This document shows, piece after piece, positions 1 to 5,836 of a stretch of DNA of 15,236 nt. The stretch spans positions 1-15,236 of the forward strand of contig WRAL01000010.1 of assembly GCA_009780285.1 (NCBI GenBank), written 5' to 3'. The notes beneath the pieces are model-generated. The model saw only the letters and a list, made by a program, of their open reading frames with translations, was not told the DNA's origin and made no database searches. A program made the position numbers and the translations under genes. Every line of letters begins with the position of its first letter. The stretch's first letter is position 1. This DNA comes from Treponema sp. (GTDB lineage: Bacteria > Spirochaetota > Spirochaetia > Treponematales > Breznakiellaceae).

Positions 1-363
1 ACCAGGGTCGCCATTTCGGATAGCGTTACCCACATCGAGCGTAACGCATTTAAGAAGAACCGGCTTGCCAGCGTCGTCATTCCGGCAAGCGTTGTTCAAA
101 TCGGGCGCGGGGCATTTAAAAAAAATCAGCTGACAAGCGTTACCATTCCGGAATCTATTTCTCGCATCGAAGCGGAGACGTTTGCCTTCAACCAGCTTAC
201 CAACGTTGTAATTTCTGATGCCGTCAAATCGATCAAGCGTAACGCTTTTTTCAACAATCGGCTTGGAAGAATAACTGTTCCACTAAATTGCGATGTGGAT
301 TTAGACGCATTCGACTCAGAGGTTCTGATATTCGCCAGGCAAGCCGCCTCTGGGCCGGAGTGA
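1..363 (+). CDS. BspA/TpLRR-type leucine-rich-repeat protein, C-terminal part
   Basis: Open at the left edge: 120 codons in frame 1, then TGA at 361-363. The peptide consists of repeats of the LRR_5 (BspA/TpLRR) kind. The pattern A-F-x-x-N-x-L-x-x-V-x-I-P recurs with Phe at residues 17, 39, 61 and 83 and the strand hydrophobic at 5, 27, 49, 71 and 93, a period of exactly 22 residues. After about residue 94 the repeat ends in a short cap containing LNCDVDLDAF and a Gly/Pro/Glu tail. Proteins of this family are usually secreted or surface-exposed and bind host or microbial partners, but the N-terminus and any signal peptide lie outside the window, so location is inferred only. The next gene starts 516 bp downstream, so this gene is transcriptionally separate from ahpC. 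The family is confident; the function is unknown. Confidence 0.8.
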   Translation, partial: TRVAISDSVTHIERNAFKKNRLASVVIPASVVQIGRGAFKKNQLTSVTIPESISRIEAETFAFNQLTNVVISDAVKSIKRNAFFNNRLGRITVPLNCDVDLDAFDSEVLIFARQAASGPE

Positions 364-380
364 ATTAATCGCCTAGTTGA

Positions 381-432
381 GAGTCACGCAAGAGTGACCG
401 ACACCAGGCTTCGGCCTCAGTCACGAGGCCTG
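381..432. other. Structured intergenic segment with UUCG-type hairpin
   Basis: Just after the LRR gene. A 4-bp stem closed by TTCG (AGGC 406-409, loop 410-413, GCCT 414-417) has the classical C(UUCG)G closing pair. It lies inside a second stem, GTGAC 394-398 with GTCAC 420-424. Alternative pairings exist (GTCAC 383-387 with GTGAC 394-398; CAGGC 405-409 with GCCTG 428-432). No T-tract follows, so it is not a standard terminator. It could be the 3' untranslated end of the LRR mRNA or part of a small RNA. No known RNA family was recognised. Confidence 0.35.
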
Positions 433-521
433 CGTGTCCGGCACCCGCGCCTGTACGATCAGGCCCACATCTAAAGTCCTGCGCGAATGCCCTGCGGCCG
501 GCGGGCGCGGGCGCCGAGAGC

Positions 522-574
522 GGGCCAAAGCGCCTGCGGCGCTTTGGCCTCGGAGTTTTGCGAAGCAAAACTCC
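522..574. repeat. Two-hairpin dispersed repeat, copy A
   Basis: Two adjacent perfect hairpins. The first has 10-bp arms at 525-534 and 538-547 with loop TGC, extendable by two G-C pairs and a G-T pair to 522-550. The second has 10-bp arms at 552-561 and 565-574 with loop GAA. The same layout, with conserved GGCCTCGGAGTTTTG and CAAAACTCCACGC blocks, recurs in the hydE/glgX spacer at 11771-11837. The stem bases that differ between the copies are compensated on both arms. This resembles a REP/BIME-like non-coding repeat. No reading frame inside it is credible. Confidence 0.75.
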
Positions 575-596
575 ACGCATGATTGCCTGACAACAT

Positions 597-642
597 AAAA
601 GCTTTGCACAAGGCGCAGGGGCGCCTTGTGCAAAGCTTTTTT
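597..642 (+). terminator. Strong intrinsic terminator, 20-bp perfect stem
   Basis: Arms 597-616 and 621-640 are perfectly complementary (20 bp) around a 4-nt AGGG loop. The stem is GC-rich at its top and ends in a T-run at 637-642. The A-run on the 5' side mirrors it, so it could terminate in both directions. It lies about 230 bp after the LRR stop and upstream of the ahpC promoter, so it would insulate the peroxide operon from upstream transcription. Confidence 0.8.
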
Positions 643-686
643 CTATAGAATAGCGGCCTTTCTTGCCAAAGATCCCACCGCGTATG

Positions 687-768
687 CCCAGCGCTCCGCC
701 GCGCGCGGGCGCCGAGGCATTTGGAGCGCAGCGACATGCCGAGGACCCGCGCGCGGCGGAGCGCTGGG
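687..768. repeat. 23-bp perfect inverted repeat, large GC-rich hairpin
   Basis: Arms 687-709 and 746-768 are exact reverse complements over 23 bp, almost entirely G/C. The 36-nt interval holds a smaller GGCAT/ATGCC stem (716-720 with 736-740) and a GCCGAGG direct repeat (711-717 and 738-744). It sits between the terminator at 597-642 and the ahpC promoter at 816-844. No T-run follows, so it is not a typical terminator. Open frames crossing it in either direction are by-products of the palindrome. Its role is unknown: it may be a dispersed palindromic repeat, a cruciform, or part of a small RNA. Confidence 0.7.
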
Positions 769-815
769 GTCCACGGATCAACGGCCCTAGATCCAAAAGG
801 CCGCGCGGCCCCCGC

Positions 816-844
816 TTGACAGAATTTCCGGCATACGGTATTCT
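816..844 (+). promoter_or_regulatory. Sigma70-like promoter of ahpC operon
   Basis: A perfect -35 TTGACA (816-821), a 17-nt spacer, and -10 TATTCT (839-844, four of six matches). The predicted start is near 851, giving a leader of about 30 nt that ends with AGGAGG at 867-872, 7 nt before the ahpC ATG. The -10 and start site are covered by the Fur/PerR-family palindromes, as expected for repression by blocking RNA polymerase. Confidence 0.75.
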
Positions 845-863
845 CAAATGAGAATGATTATCA
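840..863. promoter_or_regulatory. Fur/PerR-family operator, two overlapping palindromes
   Basis: TGAGAATGATTATCA (849-863) differs at one position from the 7-1-7 Fur-family consensus TGATAATNATTATCA. Overlapping it on the left, ATTCTCA (840-846) and TGAGAAT (849-855) form a perfect 7-2-7 inverted repeat. Together they cover the -10 element and predicted transcription start of ahpC. Because a PerR-like gene lies in the same operon, PerR is the obvious candidate ligand, but the box alone does not separate PerR from Fur. Confidence 0.75.
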
Positions 864-879
864 TTCAGGAGGATTCAGT

Positions 880-1443
880 ATGTCATTGATTGGCAAGAAG
901 ATCGAAGGCTTCAAGGTCGAAGCCTTTGTAGACGGCAAGTTCAAAACGGTTTCCGACGCGGACTTGAAGGGCAAATGGTCGGTGTTCGTGTTCTATCCGG
1001 CGGACTTCACCTTTGTCTGCCCCACGGAGCTTGGCGACCTGGCCGACCAGCACGAAGGCTTCAAGAAGGCCGGCTGCGAAGTGTACAGCGTCTCTACCGA
1101 CACGCACTTCACCCACAAGGCTTGGCACGACGCGTCGCCGACGATCAAGAAGATCAAGTACCCGATGCTCGCCGACCCGACCCACTGCCTGTCGAACCTG
1201 TTCGAGGTGCTGATTCCGGAAGCCGGGCTCGCGCTTCGCGGCTCGTTCATCGTCAACCCGCAGTGCGAGATCGTCGCCTACGAGGTAAACCAGCTCGGAA
1301 TCGGGCGCGACGCCAGCGAGCTTCTGCGCAAGGTGCAGGCCGCCAAGTTCGTGGCCGAGCACGGCGATCAGGTCTGCCCCGCCAAGTGGCAGCCCGGAGA
1401 CGAGACCCTGAAGCCCAGCATGGATCTGGTGGGCAAGCTGTAG
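880..1443 (+). CDS. ahpC: AhpC, alkyl hydroperoxide reductase (typical 2-Cys peroxiredoxin)
   Basis: 187 residues, the same length as E. coli AhpC. It reduces H2O2, organic peroxides and peroxynitrite in the cytoplasm. The peroxidatic cysteine is C47 in FTFVCPTE, with T44 and R120 completing the active site. The resolving cysteine is C166 in QVCPAKW near the C-terminus. Three further cysteines (C66, C103, C129) are present. The start is fixed by AGGAGG at 867-872, 7 nt upstream. It is the first gene of the operon, behind a TTGACA promoter overlapped by Fur/PerR boxes, and is followed after 68 nt by its probable electron donor. Codon choice is strongly biased to G/C-ending codons (Lys nearly always AAG), more so than in its neighbours, which suggests high expression or a different origin. 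The assignment is very secure. Confidence 0.97.
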   Translation: MSLIGKKIEGFKVEAFVDGKFKTVSDADLKGKWSVFVFYPADFTFVCPTELGDLADQHEGFKKAGCEVYSVSTDTHFTHKAWHDASPTIKKIKYPMLADPTHCLSNLFEVLIPEAGLALRGSFIVNPQCEIVAYEVNQLGIGRDASELLRKVQAAKFVAEHGDQVCPAKWQPGDETLKPSMDLVGKL

Positions 1444-1452
1444 AAACTGGAG

Positions 1453-1489
1453 GGGATCGCCGCTCCCGCCTCGGGCGGCTGGCGATCCC
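1453..1489 (+). other. Intercistronic hairpin between ahpC and its reductase
   Basis: A perfect 9-bp stem (GGGATCGCC 1453-1461, GGCGATCCC 1481-1489) encloses a GC-rich 19-nt loop that can fold further (CCCG/CGGG). No T-run follows and the next SD (GGAGG, 1500-1504) lies just after it. It is therefore more likely an mRNA-stability or partial-attenuation structure, letting ahpC message exceed that of the downstream flavoprotein, than a full terminator. The effect is inferred. Confidence 0.5.
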
Positions 1490-1511
1490 GCTTCAAAACG
1501 GAGGCGACATA

Positions 1512-3122
1512 ATGGAAAAACTTTTCGACCTAATCGTGATCGGCGGCGGTCCGGCCGGATACAGCGCGGCTATTTACGCGGCGCGCGCCAAGCTGAAAAC
1601 CCTTGTCATAGAAAGGTCCGACCTTGGCGGGCAGATAAAAATCACTTCCGACGTGGTGAACTATCCCGGCATCCCTTTCATCAGCGGAAAGGAATTAATG
1701 GAAAAAATGAGGCAGCAGGCGGAGGGCTTCGGGGTGGCGCTCGTTACCGACGAAGTCGTTTCAGTGGATTTTTCCAAGGACATTAAGGAAATAAGCACTA
1801 AGTTCAACGAGACCTTTAAAGCCGTCGGCGTGGCGATCGCCACCGGCGCCAAGCCGCGAAGCCTTGGCTTCGAGGGCGAGGCGGAATTTTCCGGGCGCGG
1901 CGTGGGCTTCTGCGCGACCTGCGACGGCGAGCTTTTCGAGGGCAAGGATATTTTCGTCATAGGCGCCGGTTTCGCCGCCGCGCAGGAGGCGATTTTCCTT
2001 ACTCGCTTTGCAAGAAAAGTAACGGTGATCGCGCGCGAGCCTGAGTTCACCTGCGCGAAAACCCTGGGCGACAAGGTTCTTGCCAACGATAAGATCGACG
2101 TAAAATTCAACACCGAAGTTGTGTACATAAAGGGAACCAACGTCCTAAAAGAAGCGAAATTCATTAACAACCAAACAAAAGAAACCTGGATCTACCATGT
2201 AAAGGAAGAGGACAACACTTTCGGCGTTTTCGTCTTCGTCGGCTATGAGCCCATAAGCGCTATTTTCAAGGGCCATGTGGACATGGACGCGCAGGGCTAC
2301 ATCACCACCGACGACGACATGCAGACCAACGTCCCCGGCGTTTACGCGGCCGGCGACATAAGGCCCAAGCGCCTGCGCCAGCTTGTAACGGCCGCTTCCG
2401 ACGGCGCCATCGCCTCGACCGCCATCGAAAAATACATCGAGGACAAAAAGCGCGAGCTTGGAATCGCCGTCGAAAAGGAGGAAAGCTCCGGGTTTATTTC
2501 CGAGCAGGCCGCCGGGCAGATTCGCTACGTGATGGAGCGCTGCGAAAGCGCCGTGGGCCTTAGCGCGATTCTGCCGGAATCCGGAAAGCTGGCCGACGAC
2601 GTTAGAAACTTCCTTGGCGAATTCGGCGCCGTCGCCGACAAAGTTTCCGTGAACATTTTCGCAAAGGGCGAAAACCCACAGCTTGAATCTGAAATTGCCG
2701 CCGATCACTTGCCGGTAATCGCGCTGCTCGATAAAAACGGGAAATATTCCGGGCTTAACTTCCACGGGATTCCCGGCGGGCACGAGCTTGAGTCCTTCAT
2801 ACTCGCTATTTACAACGTCGCCGGCCCCGGCCAGCGCATAGACGGCGATCTATTGGAAAAAATAAAAAGCCTAAAGCCGGCGAACGTAAAAATAGGCGTC
2901 TCGCTTTCATGCGCCGTTTGCCCGGACGTGGTTCAGGCCTGCCAGCGCATAGCCTCGCTTAACGAAGGCATCGTCGCCGAGATGATCGACATGCGCCACT
3001 ATCCCGAACTGCGCGACGCGCACAGCATCATGAGCCTTCCGGCCGTGATTATCGACGACAGCGCCGTTTTGTTCGGCAAGAAGTCCATAGAGGAGATGGT
3101 CGAGCATCTTGCGAAGCGATAG
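1512..3122 (+). CDS. Flavoprotein disulfide reductase with C-terminal AhpF-type thioredoxin-fold domains
   Basis: 536 residues, start ATG supported by GGAGG 7 nt upstream. Residues 1-315 are a thioredoxin-reductase-like module: FAD motif GGGPAG (11-16), redox pair C134-A-T-C137, second dinucleotide motif GAGFAAAQEA (151-160), and C-terminal FAD motif GVYAAGDIR (276-284). The HRR motif that gives NADPH preference is absent after the second glycine loop, suggesting NADH as in AhpF. Residues about 330-536 resemble the tandem thioredoxin-fold N-terminal domain of AhpF: SLSCAVCPDVVQA with C467/C470 matches SLSCHNCPDVVQA of E. coli AhpF, and SLPAV holds the cis-Pro (P510). The order is thus reversed relative to classical AhpF. 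The obvious role is to pass electrons from NAD(P)H through C134/C137 and C467/C470 to AhpC. It overlaps perR by 14 nt. Confidence 0.9.
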   Translation: MEKLFDLIVIGGGPAGYSAAIYAARAKLKTLVIERSDLGGQIKITSDVVNYPGIPFISGKELMEKMRQQAEGFGVALVTDEVVSVDFSKDIKEISTKFNETFKAVGVAIATGAKPRSLGFEGEAEFSGRGVGFCATCDGELFEGKDIFVIGAGFAAAQEAIFLTRFARKVTVIAREPEFTCAKTLGDKVLANDKIDVKFNTEVVYIKGTNVLKEAKFINNQTKETWIYHVKEEDNTFGVFVFVGYEPISAIFKGHVDMDAQGYITTDDDMQTNVPGVYAAGDIRPKRLRQLVTAASDGAIASTAIEKYIEDKKRELGIAVEKEESSGFISEQAAGQIRYVMERCESAVGLSAILPESGKLADDVRNFLGEFGAVADKVSVNIFAKGENPQLESEIAADHLPVIALLDKNGKYSGLNFHGIPGGHELESFILAIYNVAGPGQRIDGDLLEKIKSLKPANVKIGVSLSCAVCPDVVQACQRIASLNEGIVAEMIDMRHYPELRDAHSIMSLPAVIIDDSAVLFGKKSIEEMVEHLAKR

Positions 3123-3525
3123 GCGGCCGTCGCGAGACACCATCCAGCGCCGGCTGATTCTGGCGGCGCTGGGCGATTTGGACACGCACGCGACCGCCGA
3201 GCAGATCTACGCGGAAGTAGCGACGAAGCATCCGTCGATAAGCCGCGCGACGGTTTACCGCAACCTTGCGCGAATGGCCGAGGCCGGAGACATCGCAAAC
3301 ATAGGCAGCGTTGACGGTTCCGCGCATTACGACAACCGCTTGCACGGCCATTGCCATTTTGTCTGCGATTCCTGCGGACGCATTTTCGACCTTTCCGGCG
3401 ACATAAGCGCAATCTGCGCGGAGGTCGCCGAAGCTCACGGGCACGAGGCGCGCGCGCACGGAATCTATCTCGCGGGCGTTTGCCGGGACTGCAAAGGCCG
3501 CGCGCAACAGGAAAACTGCCAATGA
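3109..3525 (+). CDS. perR: PerR-like peroxide-sensing Fur-family repressor
   Basis: 138 residues from a TTG start at 3109, inside the 3' end of the flavoprotein gene. AGGAG at 3091-3095 is 13 nt upstream, a long spacing, and no ATG is available. Residues 1-65 form the winged helix with recognition helix SRATVYRNL (45-53). The dimerisation/metal domain follows, with structural zinc ligands C86-x2-C89 and C125-x2-C128. Aligned by eye with B. subtilis PerR, the regulatory site residues H37, D85, H91, H93 and D104 correspond to H27, D75, H81, H83 and D94. The Asp at the last position favours PerR over Fur. The N-terminus is about ten residues shorter than in Bacillus. PerR uses Fe-catalysed His oxidation to sense H2O2 and releases its operator; the box at 840-863 is the likely target, making the operon autoregulated. 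Mn2+ or Fe2+ use cannot be read from sequence. Confidence 0.88.
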   Translation: MRSDRRPSRDTIQRRLILAALGDLDTHATAEQIYAEVATKHPSISRATVYRNLARMAEAGDIANIGSVDGSAHYDNRLHGHCHFVCDSCGRIFDLSGDISAICAEVAEAHGHEARAHGIYLAGVCRDCKGRAQQENCQ

Positions 3526-3902
3526 AAGAAAACCTGCAAAGCCTGCACGACGAAATAGCCGGCATACTGGAAAAAGAAATCGGCGCGGCCGGCTACGACT
3601 TCGCCTGCGGCAAGTTCGAGGGCCTGGGCTGGATCGACTTCCACTACAAATGCTCCACGCACGACGGCCCTTTCCCGCGCATCGCGCTGAAAATACAAAA
3701 AAACGCCGTGCATTTATACCTCATGCTCTGGCTCGAGGGCCAGCCGCCGCCCTTGCAGCGCTATGTCGGGCTTTTTGGAAAGTCGGCCATCGGCGCCGGC
3801 TGCCTGCGCGTCAAGTGGCTCGACGATGATCGCCGCGAGGCGATCGCCGAAATCGCGCGCCTGGCGCTGCGCGAGAGCGGAAGGCAAAAAAGCGGCCGCT
3901 AG
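3522..3902 (+). CDS. DUF1801 (YdhG-like) small protein
   Basis: 126 residues. The start ATG overlaps the perR stop (ATGA, 3522-3525), so it is translationally coupled; AGGA at 3509-3512 serves as a weak SD. The N-terminal half has a helical start and aromatic-rich stretches (WIDFHYK, residues 37-43). The C-terminal half carries the pattern expected of DUF1801/YdhG-like proteins: a hydrophobic strand NAVHLYLMLW (61-70), then LFGKSAIGAGCLRVKWL (84-100) and a final helix with EIARLAL (110-116). B. subtilis YdhG (Fra) of this family has been described as a frataxin-like iron chaperone, so its place behind perR is suggestive of iron handling during peroxide stress; that role is inference. There is no signal peptide or membrane segment. 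The family assignment is by pattern recognition only. Confidence 0.6.
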   Translation: MKENLQSLHDEIAGILEKEIGAAGYDFACGKFEGLGWIDFHYKCSTHDGPFPRIALKIQKNAVHLYLMLWLEGQPPPLQRYVGLFGKSAIGAGCLRVKWLDDDRREAIAEIARLALRESGRQKSGR

Positions 3903-3932
3903 CGCCAGCTCCCCTTCATAAATCCGTAGGCC

Positions 3933-3961
3933 TTACTCCGCGCCGGCTTTTCCGGTAGAAT
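3933..3961 (+). promoter_or_regulatory. Candidate promoter for sppA
   Basis: TAGAAT at 3956-3961 is a good -10 (five of six). The hexamer 17 nt upstream, TTACTC at 3933-3938, is a poor -35. It would start transcription near 3968, leaving a leader of about 44 nt ending in AAGGAG. The same TAGAAT hexamer occurs before the HD gene and before glgX. Confidence 0.35.
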
Positions 3962-4011
3962 GGCTAAACGCGCGCGCGGAGCCTTCCGGCGCAAACGAAG
4001 GAGAAACGCGA

Positions 4012-5775
4012 ATGAAACCACATGTGAAAATTTTGGCCCTTTGTGTATGCCTTGCTTTGCCGGCGACATTTTTGCCGGCGCAAAACGGCTTTGTCGAGCT
4101 AAACCTGCGCAGCCAGAGCCAGGCCAGCGCGCTGCTTTCGTCCTCTGCTCCGCCAACATTTCTGAACGCGCTCCTAACCATAGAGCGCGCCGCCGGCGAC
4201 GATCAAATAGCCGGAATTGTTCTCAATATTTCCAATCTTACGGCTGGGCATGGAACAATGTGGGAGCTTCGAACGGCGCTCGAGGAATTTCGCGCCACAG
4301 GAAAAAGCGTTATAGCTTTTATTGGAGACGCGGGAATCAACCATTATTATCTTGCCAGCGTCGCCGATAAAATTATTATTCACGAGCGTGGAATGCTCAC
4401 TCTTCTTGGCTATTCCTGGGGAAGAGGTTTCATGAAAAACGGGCTTGAGATGCTTGGCATAGGAATGCGCGAGCTGCGTTTTTTTGAACATAAGTCCGCT
4501 TATGAAACCTACACGCGCGACTCGCTTTCGGACGCCGACATTGCGCAGTACGGCGCCTGGCTTGACGACGTAATGGCCGTTACGCGCGATGCGATAACTT
4601 CCTCGCGCGGCCTTTCCACGGAAGAATTTTACGCGATTATTAACAATGAATTTATGTTCTCGGCAAACGGCTCCCTTGCGCGCGGCCTTGTTGACGGTAT
4701 AGGAGGAAGACAGGCAATTGTCGGCGCGGCGCGCGAATTATTGGGCGGACGCTCGCCTGAGTTCTTTGTTTTCGGCGATCAGGAGTCAAGCGTTACGAGC
4801 GCCGCGCGATCTTACGGGCCGCCCAGGGCGCCGCGCGGCTTTTGGAATCGCCCGCCCGTAATTGCCGTTATTAACGCAAATGGCGCCACCGACATGGACA
4901 CGGGCATTTCGGCCCGCGCGCTTGCGAAAAATATCGAAGAGCTTTCGCGCAGGGATCGCGTCAGCGCTATAATCATTCGCATAACTTCCCCTGGCGGCGG
5001 CCTGGAAGCGTCCGAGCTTATCGCCGACGCGATACAAAGCGCGCGCAGGCGCATGCCAGTGATTGTAACCATGGGCTCGGTCGCAGGCTCCGGCGGCTAC
5101 TGGGCATCGGTGACCGCAAGCCATATCATGGCGACGCCTGCCACGATGACCGGCTCCATAGGCGTAATTTCCGGCTGGATTTACGACAATGGCTTGAGCG
5201 AGAGTCTTGGACTAACCTTTGATGTAATTAAATTGGGAAACAGCTCCGATATGTATTCGGGCTTTCTCCTGGGGCGCGATCTTACGGAACTGGAAGTCGA
5301 GCGTTTTCGCCTGGTGATACTCGAGCTTTATGATTATTTTGTCGCGCGGGTCGCGCGCGAGCGAGGCCTTACGATAAATGAAGTCCATGCCGTCGCGCAA
5401 GGACGCATACATTCAGGCGGCGCGGCGCTGGAAGCCGGCCTTATAGACAGCATCGGCGGCCTAAGCCACGCGATCCGCGTCGCGCGCGAGCTTGCCGGCA
5501 TTCCGGAAGGCCAGGAGGTGATCTTCGAACAGTATCCTCGTCCTACTTTTTTTGATAATTTAGTTGACAGGCTTATGCGTTTTCGTATTTTTGCATGGCT
5601 TGCAATCCTTTTCCATAATGCAAGCGCAAATCCCGCCCTCGTGGCAATCGAAGCCTTTCTTCCCGCGCACGTCGCGCAGGACATTCGATTCAGGCTTGCG
5701 CGAAACGGCAGCGCGATGCCCATTATGCCCTTTGACGCTTGGGCGGAATTGGGCGCGGCTGAAACGTTGAGGTAG
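4012..5775 (+). CDS. sppA: SppA-type signal peptide peptidase (S49 family, long form)
   Basis: 587 residues, comparable to the two-domain E. coli SppA. SD AAGGAG at 3998-4003 is 8 nt before the ATG. Residues 1-24 look like a signal peptide (charged start, ALCVCLALPATFL core, LPA/Q cleavage), so the protein is probably exported rather than held by a long membrane anchor. Two tandem ClpP/crotonase-like domains follow. The catalytic Lys is K161 in EHKSAYETYTRDSLSD, matching the general-base Lys motif of E. coli SppA. The nucleophile is S360 in SVAGSGGYWAS, preceded by ITSPGGGLEASE (325-336), the substrate-strand motif. The family degrades cleaved signal peptides in or at the membrane. There is a hydrophobic patch near 522-535. 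The gene stands alone after the peroxide operon, and the promoter for the next gene overlaps its stop codon. Confidence 0.92.
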   Translation: MKPHVKILALCVCLALPATFLPAQNGFVELNLRSQSQASALLSSSAPPTFLNALLTIERAAGDDQIAGIVLNISNLTAGHGTMWELRTALEEFRATGKSVIAFIGDAGINHYYLASVADKIIIHERGMLTLLGYSWGRGFMKNGLEMLGIGMRELRFFEHKSAYETYTRDSLSDADIAQYGAWLDDVMAVTRDAITSSRGLSTEEFYAIINNEFMFSANGSLARGLVDGIGGRQAIVGAARELLGGRSPEFFVFGDQESSVTSAARSYGPPRAPRGFWNRPPVIAVINANGATDMDTGISARALAKNIEELSRRDRVSAIIIRITSPGGGLEASELIADAIQSARRRMPVIVTMGSVAGSGGYWASVTASHIMATPATMTGSIGVISGWIYDNGLSESLGLTFDVIKLGNSSDMYSGFLLGRDLTELEVERFRLVILELYDYFVARVARERGLTINEVHAVAQGRIHSGGAALEAGLIDSIGGLSHAIRVARELAGIPEGQEVIFEQYPRPTFFDNLVDRLMRFRIFAWLAILFHNASANPALVAIEAFLPAHVAQDIRFRLARNGSAMPIMPFDAWAELGAAETLR

Positions 5776-5795
5776 CGGCATTCGCCGGCTAGAAT
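5767..5795 (+). promoter_or_regulatory. Sigma70-like promoter for HD-domain gene
   Basis: TTGAGG (5767-5772, four of six) and TAGAAT (5790-5795, five of six) are separated by the optimal 17 nt. The -35 overlaps the last codons of sppA. The start would be near 5802, giving a leader of about 35 nt. It lies within a short tandem repeat. Confidence 0.55.
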
Positions 5796-5836
5796 CCGGC
5801 GTTCGCCGGCCAAGTCCGGCGTTCGCAATCGCGCTT
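5776..5836. repeat. Short tandem repeat of about 20 bp, three units
   Basis: Units begin at 5776, 5797 and 5817 and share CGGC(A/G)TTCGC; the first two also share the following CGGC. The lengths are 21, 20 and about 20 nt, with the third unit diverging in its second half. The internal GCCGG/CCGGC pieces can pair. The array fills the whole spacer between sppA and the HD gene and holds the predicted -10 and the mRNA leader, where no Shine-Dalgarno is visible. Changes in unit number could alter expression; this is inference. Confidence 0.55.

Noticed and set aside
1..282. Tandem 66-bp periodicity at the left edge, considered as CRISPR or satellite DNA
   Set aside because: The period is that of the 22-residue leucine-rich repeat; the nucleotides diverge while the protein pattern is kept.
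365..847. 160-codon open frame on the minus strand upstream of ahpC, plus shorter overlapping frames
   Set aside because: They run through the terminator, the two-hairpin repeat and the 23-bp inverted repeat; the peptide is Arg/Ala/Pro-rich low-complexity with no family resemblance and no SD.
975..1511. Upstream extension of the flavoprotein frame into ahpC (would give 715 residues)
   Set aside because: The extension is an out-of-frame reading of ahpC. The ATG at 1512 has a good SD and begins exactly at the FAD-binding domain.
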